DNA from: JAEZKC01 sp046538945
GTDB lineage: Bacteria > Fibrobacterota > Chitinivibrionia > Chitinivibrionales > Chitinispirillaceae
Reading direction: 5' to 3'
Length of the DNA stretch: 9,733 bases
Assembly: GCA_046538945.1 (NCBI GenBank)
Contig: JBKHHW010000115.1
Coordinates: 1 to 9,733, forward strand
Positions 1 to 5,746 of this stretch are shown piece after piece. Below the pieces are notes generated by a model that was not told where the DNA came from, ran no database searches, and saw nothing but the letters and a program-made list of their open reading frames with translations. Position 1 is the first letter of the stretch; each line of letters starts with the position of its first letter. The translations under genes were made by a program, and so were the position numbers.

Positions 1-13
1 GAAAGAGGATTAC

Positions 14-2539
14 ATGAGCCCAACTAAAAGCACTACCACCAAAAAAACAGATGCCAGGGAAGATGCGCTGGCGAACTGGAAAATCAGCTATAAAGGCATG
101 ACCGACTATGACCTTCGCCGCAGCTTTCTCAATAATCTGGAGTACAATATCGGCAAGGACAAGTCATCCATAACGGCATACGATAAGTTCCTCAGTCTTT
201 CCTATGCCGTGCGCGAGCGGGTTATAGAGCGCTGGATAAGAACCGGTCAGCAGTACAAATCAGACAATGTGAAACGGGTATACTATCTTTCCATGGAATT
301 TCTCATGGGGCGCCTTCTGGGTGAAAACATGGTCAATCTTCACCTGGACAAGGCCTGCGAGCAGGCGGTGAGGGATCTGGGTCTGGATATGGAGGAGATG
401 ATAGACCAGGAGCATGATGCGGGACTGGGCAACGGCGGACTGGGAAGGCTTGCCGCCTGTTACCTGGAATCCATGGCCACGCTCAAAATGCCCGCAATGG
501 GTTATGGTATCCGCTACGATTTCGGTATTTTCAACCAGAAAATCCAGAACGGGTATCAGCACGAGACACCCGAACAGTGGCTCCAGAACAGGAATCCCTG
601 GGAGATTGAAAGACCCGAGTACAAGACCACCATTAAGTTCTACGGCAGAACCATGCAGTATCAGGAACCAAGCGGACGCACGCACATATCCTGGATAGAC
701 ACCGAAGATGTGATCGCCATGCCCTACGACATTCCCACTCCCGGTTTTGAGGTGAACAATGTGAATACGCTGAGGCTGTGGTCGGCCCGCTCAGCTGAAG
801 AGTTCAACCTTCAGTTCTTCAACAGCGGCGACTACATCGGAGCCTGCCAGGACAAACTGAATAGTGAAAACATATCGAAAGTCCTTTATCCCAATGACAA
901 TAATGTCTCCGGGCGGGAGCTGCGCCTCAAACAGCAGTACTTTTTCACCTCCGCGTCGCTTCAGGACATAATTCGCAGATATCTACAGACAAACGAGAAC
1001 TTCAGGAGTTTCCCCGATAAGGTGGCCATTCAGCTCAATGACACTCATCCGGCCATAGCGATTGTGGAACTCATGAGACTTCTCATAGATGAGCACAAGC
1101 TCGACTGGGACGAGGCATGGGAGGTTGTCACGGGAACATTCGCCTATACCAACCACACTCTTATGCCGGAAGCACTGGAGAAGTGGTCGGTGGGGCTTAT
1201 GCAGCATCTTCTTCCGCGTCACATGGAGATCATCTATGAGATCAATCATCACTTTCTGCGCCAGGTATCCTACAAGTACCCCGGTGATCTGGACCGGCTC
1301 CGCCGCATGTCTCTGATCGAAGAGGGCGAGGACAAGCAGGTGCGCATGGCATATCTGGCCATTGTCGCCAGCCACTCGGTAAACGGAGTATCCGCTCTGC
1401 ACACCGAACTTCTCAAACACGGGCTGGTCAAGGATTTCGCGGAGATGTGGCCTAAGAAGTTCAACAACAAGACAAACGGGATCACTCAGCGCAGATGGCT
1501 CTACAAGTCCAATCCTTCACTGCGGGACCTTATCAACAGCAAAATAGGCGATGGCTGGGCCACGGATCTTTATAAACTCAAAGAACTGGAAAAATTCGCC
1601 GATGACAAAGCTTTTCATAAAGAGTGGCAAAAAGCCAAACTCAACTGCAAACACAACTTTGTCACCAAGATGGCCAAATGGGAGGGGCTCAAGCTCAACC
1701 CCGACATGATGTATGACGTGCAGGTCAAGAGGATGCACGAATACAAGCGCCAGTTGCTCAATGCACTTCACTGTATCGCTCTCTATAATCAGATCAAATC
1801 AGGCGACACGCAGAATTTCGTTCCCAGGACGGTGATGTTCGCGGGAAAGGCCGCTCCCGGATACTATATGGCCAAACTGATAATAAAGTTCATAAACAGT
1901 GTTGCCGGTGTGATCAATAACGACCCCGATACGAAGGGACTGCTCGAGATATACTTTCTTCCCAATTACCGGGTGTCTCTTGCCGAGTATGTCATTCCTG
2001 CCTCCGACCTCTCCGAGCAGATTTCCACTGCCGGAACAGAGGCCAGCGGAACCGGCAACATGAAATTCGCCCTGAACGGAGCACTCACTATCGGCACCAT
2101 GGACGGAGCCAATGTGGAGATGCACGAGGAGATCGGGGGAGAGAACATGTTCATCTTCGGACTTCGCACCGAAGAGGTTGAGCAACTGAGGGCTTCGGGT
2201 TACAATCCGTGGGATTACTACCACAAAAGCCCTATGCTCAGACAGGTGATTGATCTGATTTCGGGCAATTTCTTCAGCCCCGGAGAACCGGGACTGTTCG
2301 CACCCATTTACGACACTCTACTCGATCACGGAGACCGCTATATGATAATGGCCGATTTCGATGCCTATGTGCAGTGCCAGGCTGAAGTCGCCCGCTGCTA
2401 CCAGAACAAGGCGGAGTGGACCAAGAGGTCCATATTGAACGTGGCCAGAATGGGCAAGTTTTCTTCAGACAGGGCAATAAGGGAATATGCGGATGAGATC
2501 TGGCATATCAGCCCCACCCACGTACCGCTGGACAGATGA
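14..2539 (+). CDS. glgP: Glycogen/alpha-glucan phosphorylase (GT35 family)
   Basis: This enzyme cleaves terminal alpha-1,4-glucosidic bonds of glycogen or maltodextrin with inorganic phosphate, releasing glucose 1-phosphate in the cytoplasm. The 841-residue product is complete and close to the family's usual 800-850. Family landmarks are in order: YYLSMEFLMGRLL near residue 95, the glycine-rich NGGLGRLAACYLES near 140, NDTHP at 342-346, HEYKRQ at 575-580, and the pyridoxal-phosphate motif EASGTGNMKF, whose Lys684 should hold the cofactor as a Schiff base. The N-terminus has a polar, Thr/Lys-rich leader of about 20 residues that is probably disordered. The start is supported by AGAGGA at 4-9, four bases before the ATG. 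Only 13 bases lie upstream, so the promoter and any glycogen operon partner are out of view. A strong terminator follows 22 bases after the stop. Glycogen versus maltodextrin preference cannot be read from sequence alone. Confidence 0.98.
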   Translation: MSPTKSTTTKKTDAREDALANWKISYKGMTDYDLRRSFLNNLEYNIGKDKSSITAYDKFLSLSYAVRERVIERWIRTGQQYKSDNVKRVYYLSMEFLMGRLLGENMVNLHLDKACEQAVRDLGLDMEEMIDQEHDAGLGNGGLGRLAACYLESMATLKMPAMGYGIRYDFGIFNQKIQNGYQHETPEQWLQNRNPWEIERPEYKTTIKFYGRTMQYQEPSGRTHISWIDTEDVIAMPYDIPTPGFEVNNVNTLRLWSARSAEEFNLQFFNSGDYIGACQDKLNSENISKVLYPNDNNVSGRELRLKQQYFFTSASLQDIIRRYLQTNENFRSFPDKVAIQLNDTHPAIAIVELMRLLIDEHKLDWDEAWEVVTGTFAYTNHTLMPEALEKWSVGLMQHLLPRHMEIIYEINHHFLRQVSYKYPGDLDRLRRMSLIEEGEDKQVRMAYLAIVASHSVNGVSALHTELLKHGLVKDFAEMWPKKFNNKTNGITQRRWLYKSNPSLRDLINSKIGDGWATDLYKLKELEKFADDKAFHKEWQKAKLNCKHNFVTKMAKWEGLKLNPDMMYDVQVKRMHEYKRQLLNALHCIALYNQIKSGDTQNFVPRTVMFAGKAAPGYYMAKLIIKFINSVAGVINNDPDTKGLLEIYFLPNYRVSLAEYVIPASDLSEQISTAGTEASGTGNMKFALNGALTIGTMDGANVEMHEEIGGENMFIFGLRTEEVEQLRASGYNPWDYYHKSPMLRQVIDLISGNFFSPGEPGLFAPIYDTLLDHGDRYMIMADFDAYVQCQAEVARCYQNKAEWTKRSILNVARMGKFSSDRAIREYADEIWHISPTHVPLDR

Positions 2540-2561
2540 AGTCTGCCGTTTTGAAAATGAG

Positions 2562-2595
2562 AAGGCATCCGTTTTAAAAACGGATGCCTTTTTTT
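2562..2595 (+). terminator. Intrinsic terminator of glgP
   Basis: A near-perfect inverted repeat (AAGGCATCCGTTTT pairing with AAAACGGATGCCTT) with a minimal A/T loop is followed directly by a run of seven T residues ending at 2595. It begins 22 bases after the glgP stop codon, which fits Rho-independent termination of the phosphorylase transcript. Read on the other strand, the stem is followed only by an interrupted T-rich stretch (TTCTCATTTT), so it may also weakly stop the convergent cheX transcript. Confidence 0.9.
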
Positions 2596-2668
2596 ATGTC
2601 ATCAGAAGAGAAACGGGGCTTAAGATTACCTGAAACAGAGCAGTAGACTTTAAGATCACCGCAGCACG

Positions 2669-2709
2669 CCTGAGCGGATCCGAAGATTCTGATCCGCTCA
2701 GGATTTTTT
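2669..2709 (+). terminator. Second plus-strand hairpin terminator overlapping the cheX 3' end
   Basis: A perfect 12-bp stem (CCTGAGCGGATC at 2669-2680, GATCCGCTCAGG at 2691-2702) encloses a 10-base loop and is followed by six Ts at 2704-2709. The T-tract makes it a plus-strand terminator, a probable backup to the glgP terminator. On the minus strand, the same T-tract is the A-run encoding the last two lysines of CheX, and the CheX stop codon (2698-2700) lies inside the stem. There is no T-run on the far side, so for cheX it acts at most as a 3' stabilising hairpin. Confidence 0.65.
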
Positions 2710-3171
2710 CACTTCCGGTGTTTTGAGAGCGATCTCCATTGCGAACTCTCCCAGCTTGGAGGAAAACGGCACCACGATTGTGGGAACGCCTCTCTGGGAA
2801 GCCACCTTGTGATCCTTGCCGATCACCACTTTGGGAAGAGAGATGGAGAGGTTGTATTTGGTAAGGTGCTGTTTTGCATTTCCGGCCACTATGTTGGCAA
2901 GCTCACCGATTCCATCGGCTACATCGTCACCGATGATCTTTATCTCCATACCCAGAAGAGCCGATACCACCCTGAGCGCTATCACTTTCGGAAAACTCAA
3001 ACAGATCGATCCCTGAGCTTCACCGGAAAGGCCGATGATCCCGGAAACATCGAATGTATGCACTTCACTGTCTTTCAAAGCTACCTTTCCGGGTCTGATA
3101 TCCGTATTGAGCATCTTTTTGAAAGTCTCAATCGTCGACACTATGAAAGGATTAACATATGAAACATCCAT
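2698..3171 (-). CDS. cheX: CheX-type chemotaxis phosphatase (CheC/CheX/FliY family)
   Basis: CheX dephosphorylates phosphorylated CheY in the cytoplasm and so resets flagellar motor signalling. The 157-residue product matches CheX in size and shape. It has an N-terminal YVNPFI segment, a beta-strand region containing SGEAQGSICLSFP, and the family phosphatase helix DGIGELANIVAGNAK. That helix holds the catalytic pair Glu90 and Asn93 (E-x2-N), with a downstream proline at 113. CheX has only one such helix, whereas CheC has two. I chose the ATG at 3171 because the Shine-Dalgarno sequence lies 8 bases upstream; the ATG at 3177 would add Met-Ala but leave only 2 bases of spacing. The gene stands alone, convergent with glgP and divergent from an efflux operon, with its own promoter. 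No cheA, cheW or cheY is in view. It could act on a different receiver domain, but the catalytic residues are intact. Confidence 0.87.
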   Translation of the reverse strand: MDVSYVNPFIVSTIETFKKMLNTDIRPGKVALKDSEVHTFDVSGIIGLSGEAQGSICLSFPKVIALRVVSALLGMEIKIIGDDVADGIGELANIVAGNAKQHLTKYNLSISLPKVVIGKDHKVASQRGVPTIVVPFSSKLGEFAMEIALKTPEVKKS

Positions 3172-3179
3172 CGCCATTT

Positions 3180-3185
3180 CTCCCT
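3180..3185 (-). promoter_or_regulatory. Ribosome binding site that decides the cheX start
   Basis: On the minus strand this reads AGGGAG. It is 2 bases from the upstream ATG (3177) and 8 bases from the second in-frame ATG (3171). The spacing favours the second, which also gives a product beginning close to the conserved YVNPFI segment. Confidence 0.6.
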
Positions 3186-3212
3186 GAACCCGTTTAGTGT
3201 ATAAGGATTGTA

Positions 3213-3242
3213 ATTATATCATGATTAGAACAACGGATGCAA
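3213..3242 (-). promoter_or_regulatory. Sigma-70-type promoter for cheX
   Basis: On the minus strand a perfect TATAAT -10 box (3218 to 3213) is preceded, after an 18-base spacer, by TTGCAT (3242 to 3237), which keeps the TTG of the -35 consensus. Transcription would begin near 3206, giving a leader of about 30 bases that contains the cheX ribosome binding site. The -35 box sits between the two arms of an imperfect inverted repeat, so a regulator bound there could affect cheX. Confidence 0.55.
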
Positions 3243-3280
3243 CTTGTTTCTTAATCTCCCTATGCAGTTCTTAACATCTC
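3223..3280. promoter_or_regulatory. Possible enhancer (upstream activator) sites
   Basis: Three related short elements occur here: TTCTAATC on the minus strand (3230 to 3223), TTCTTAATCTC on the plus strand (3248-3258) and TTCTTAACATCTC on the plus strand (3268-3280). The first two sit in an imperfect inverted repeat, GATTAGAACAA (3223-3233) against TTGTTTCTTAATC (3244-3256), whose arms match apart from two single-base insertions. The two plus-strand copies are 20 bases apart, about two helical turns. Relative to the predicted sigma-54 start near 3320 they span roughly -97 to -40, with the inverted repeat centred near -81, where bacterial enhancer-binding proteins commonly bind. This is a pattern-based inference; A/T-rich intergenic DNA can give such matches by chance. 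Confidence 0.3.
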
Positions 3281-3293
3281 TCGCCGACACCCA

Positions 3294-3309
3294 TGGCACA
3301 GGGATTGCA
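3294..3309 (+). promoter_or_regulatory. Sigma-54 (RpoN) -24/-12 promoter for the efflux operon
   Basis: The sequence reads TGGCAC (3294-3299), five bases, then TTGCA (3305-3309). The invariant GG (3295-3296) and GC (3307-3308) are separated by exactly 10 bases, as the sigma-54 consensus TGGCAC-N5-TTGCW requires. Transcription would start near 3320, leaving a leader of about 37 bases before the first operon gene. Such promoters need an AAA+ enhancer-binding activator, so expression would be silent without a specific signal. No equally good sigma-70 promoter is visible on the plus strand; a lone TATAAC at 3334 has no matching -35. Confidence 0.7.
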
Positions 3310-3356
3310 CGATTCTGGTGAAGCCCGGTTCCCTATAACAGAAAACGGCGTGATGC

Positions 3357-4682
3357 ATGGTGTTCAAAATTTCTCTCATCAGATTCACACCCCTTCTGCT
3401 CTGGGCAGCCACCTGCGCATTAGGGCAGACTTTGACTCTAAAGTATTGTGAAGAAAAAACGCTTGAGCGGAATTTCAGCCTCCAGGCTGCCCGATTTCAG
3501 AGAAACTCGGTGAAGTGGCAAAAATACAGCACTATCGCAACGATACTTCCCTCGGTGGCCCTGAACACAAACTGGCTCGAAACTGAAGATCTGCAGAGTG
3601 TTCCTTCTGAACAGCAGCCCATTCCTGGTCAGAGCCCAACCACAGGGTCAACGTTTTCCCAGAACGGTTTCTTTCACCAGCTCACCATCAACCAGCCCAT
3701 CTTTAACGGGGGTGGCGAAATATTGAGCTACTTTCTTGCGTCAAACAATCTGGAGGCAGCAAACTACCGGCTCAGAGCCGCCCGTCAGGATGCAATTCTG
3801 CAGGTGAGGAATGCCTACTTCAATGCACTGCTCCTTTCCGAGCAGAAAAAAATCGACAGTCTCGGCTTGGAATGGACCAGACGAAACCTCTATCAGGCCA
3901 GAATCAGGCACGAAGAGGGGGTGCTTCCTCCCTACGAGCTTCTTCGGTGGGAGGCGGAAGTCGCCGAGCGCAGGGGAAGTGTTATCAATTCCTATGCACT
4001 CTACCGGGGAGCCTTGAGTCAGCTGTTTCTCACCATGGGTCAGCAGCCCCAGGAGAGCATCGGGCTACAGTTGGAGGATGCTTCTCTTCTGGAACGGCTT
4101 TTTGAACAGTCGGCCGAGCTTCCGGAGGGCAGCTGGGAGAACAGTCCGGAGCTGCTGGCGGCACAGGAAGAGCTGAGCATCGCCAGGCAGAACACTTTTC
4201 TTACCCTCACCAAATTTCTTCCGAATATAAACGGTTTTCTCAGATACGACTGGCCTGCTCAGGACAGTTTCTTTCCTCAGGGAGAGAGTGTCTGGACCTA
4301 CGGAGTCAATATCAACTGGACTTTGTTCTCGGGAGCAAAGCGTTTTTCAGACTACTTCGCCAGCAGAAATCAATACCAGCAGTTTGAAAGCCAGTTAGGC
4401 CAGCTTGCAGAACAGAACCGGATATCAGTGATCCAGACCCGCACCCTTTATCGGGCCTCAAAGGAGCAGGTGAAATCGGCGAAGACCCGTTTTGAACTCA
4501 TGCAGCGTACCCTTTCCATGATGGAGCAGCGGTACGAAACGGGTATGGTGGGGATATCGGAGTTGCTGGAGGTCCGCATACAGACCGATTCGGCCCACAT
4601 CATGTACCTGCGGTCCCTGGTTGACGCACTTGTCACAGAATCAGAATACAGGTCTGCAACAGGGCAGCTTGAGGGGGGATAA
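3357..4682 (+). CDS. TolC-family outer membrane efflux protein
   Basis: This is the outer-membrane channel of the tripartite pump encoded by this operon, expected to form a trimeric beta-barrel with a long periplasmic alpha-helical tunnel. The 441-residue product starts with a signal peptide (basic residue at 4, hydrophobic core about 5-20, likely cleavage after Ala-Leu-Gly at 21-23). Two OEP repeats follow, roughly residues 30-225 and 245-435. Each contains the barrel-side motif typical of the family: NQPIFNGGGE at 112-121 and NWTLFSGAKR starting at 320. Long Gln/Glu/Arg-rich helices make up the rest. Cys20 is preceded by Ala-Ala-Thr, which is not a canonical lipobox. The ribosome binding site is weak, so the start rests on the signal peptide and the lack of a better ATG. 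The gene is first in the operon, about 37 bases after the predicted sigma-54 start. Its stop overlaps the adaptor gene's start (TAATG). Confidence 0.93.
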   Translation: MVFKISLIRFTPLLLWAATCALGQTLTLKYCEEKTLERNFSLQAARFQRNSVKWQKYSTIATILPSVALNTNWLETEDLQSVPSEQQPIPGQSPTTGSTFSQNGFFHQLTINQPIFNGGGEILSYFLASNNLEAANYRLRAARQDAILQVRNAYFNALLLSEQKKIDSLGLEWTRRNLYQARIRHEEGVLPPYELLRWEAEVAERRGSVINSYALYRGALSQLFLTMGQQPQESIGLQLEDASLLERLFEQSAELPEGSWENSPELLAAQEELSIARQNTFLTLTKFLPNINGFLRYDWPAQDSFFPQGESVWTYGVNINWTLFSGAKRFSDYFASRNQYQQFESQLGQLAEQNRISVIQTRTLYRASKEQVKSAKTRFELMQRTLSMMEQRYETGMVGISELLEVRIQTDSAHIMYLRSLVDALVTESEYRSATGQLEGG

Positions 4683-5746
4683 TGAGAAAAAGGTGTGCCT
4701 TGTTTCTGTTTACGGCGATGATGATTTTCTGCTCCGGGAACCAGCAGCAAAACGGCTCCAACGGTGCCCTGCCGAGTTTAAATGCGGTGGAAGCGACGGT
4801 GGTACAAAAGGGGATTCTGATTCCCTACCTGGAAAAGCCGGGGATAGTAAGCGGGATAAATGAAACCGTGGTGGTATCTGAAACGGAGGGGATCATCCGT
4901 TCCGTGCGCTTTGAATTGGGAGAAGAGGTGGACAGCGGCGCCTTTCTGCTGCAGGTGGATCGGGACGCGGCCCGGTTTGCTCTCAACCAGGCTCGGCAGC
5001 AGCTCTCCACCGCTCAGATGAATCTTGAGGCCTCCCGCAGGCTGTACCAGGACAGCGCCATATCCAGAAGCGAGTTCGAGCAGGCAAAAAGCTCCTACAA
5101 CGGAGCCAGGGCCGCCTATGAAACAGCTCTGAAACAGTACAACAATACTGTCGTACGCTCTCCGATCAGGGGTGAAGTGGCTTCAAAGGAAAACGGCATA
5201 ACCGAGGGGAATTATCTTTCACCGGGGATGCTTGTCACCAGAATCGCCGACTTGTCCGCACTGAGGCTTGAGATAGCGGTCGGGGAGGGGGAAATTGAGC
5301 TGATCCAGACAGGTGCAACCGCTCAGGTCAGGATTCCATCGGCAAGCCCCGATTCTGTTTATCAGGCCCGGGTCACCGCTGTGGCGGCCGGAGCTCAGCC
5401 GGCCAGCGGAAGCTTCCCGGTCATTCTCACCTGGGACAACAGCGACTCACGTATCAGATCCGGCATGAGCGGCACGGCCCGAATCCGCACAAATGAGCGG
5501 GATTCCGTCTTACTGATACCCTCGGCGGCCATTAAAAAGGAAAGCGACAGCACTTCTGTCTGGCGGATCAACTCCGGTAAGGTGTATGAGGCCAACGTTA
5601 GAGTCGGACGGGTCATGGGCAATACTTCTTCGATCGAAGCGGGGCTGGTTCCGGGTGACACGATAGCCCTGACCCGGACAACAGGACTTTCGGAAGGTGA
5701 TTCGGTTATTGTTGAATTCATAGAAGAGGACAACACAAATCAATGA
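4682..5746 (+). CDS. RND efflux periplasmic adaptor (membrane fusion protein, HlyD/AcrA-like)
   Basis: This subunit bridges the inner-membrane RND transporter and the TolC-like channel. The 354 residues show the standard adaptor layout: lipoyl half-motifs at about 62-92 (GIIRSVRFELGEEVDSG, then LLQVD) and 156-190 (VVRSPIRGEV through the TRIADLS segment); a coiled-coil hairpin at about 95-155; a beta-barrel at about 195-275; and a membrane-proximal domain at about 275-350. The N-terminus is basic and hydrophobic and ends at Cys17, followed by a flexible Ser/Gly/Asn/Gln linker as in inner-membrane-anchored lipoproteins. However, the preceding Met-Ile-Phe is a poor lipobox. A strong Shine-Dalgarno run, GAGGGGGG, lies at 4671-4678 inside the end of the channel gene, and start and stop share a base (TAATG), so translation is probably coupled. 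The stop overlaps the transporter start by four bases. Substrate cannot be inferred. Confidence 0.93.
   Translation: MRKRCALFLFTAMMIFCSGNQQQNGSNGALPSLNAVEATVVQKGILIPYLEKPGIVSGINETVVVSETEGIIRSVRFELGEEVDSGAFLLQVDRDAARFALNQARQQLSTAQMNLEASRRLYQDSAISRSEFEQAKSSYNGARAAYETALKQYNNTVVRSPIRGEVASKENGITEGNYLSPGMLVTRIADLSALRLEIAVGEGEIELIQTGATAQVRIPSASPDSVYQARVTAVAAGAQPASGSFPVILTWDNSDSRIRSGMSGTARIRTNERDSVLLIPSAAIKKESDSTSVWRINSGKVYEANVRVGRVMGNTSSIEAGLVPGDTIALTRTTGLSEGDSVIVEFIEEDNTNQ

Noticed and set aside
260..2477. Several antisense open frames of 65-145 codons within glgP
   Set aside because: They are shadows of a highly conserved gene, with no motifs, ribosome binding sites or promoters.
2809..3162. Plus-strand open frame of 117 codons opposite cheX
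   Set aside because: The minus-strand reading gives a clear CheX with catalytic residues, promoter and ribosome binding site; the plus-strand product has no family features.
3334..3339. TATAAC as a sigma-70 -10 box for the efflux operon
   Set aside because: No -35-like hexamer lies 16-18 bases upstream (the position holds GATTCT), and the sigma-54 element just upstream fits much better.
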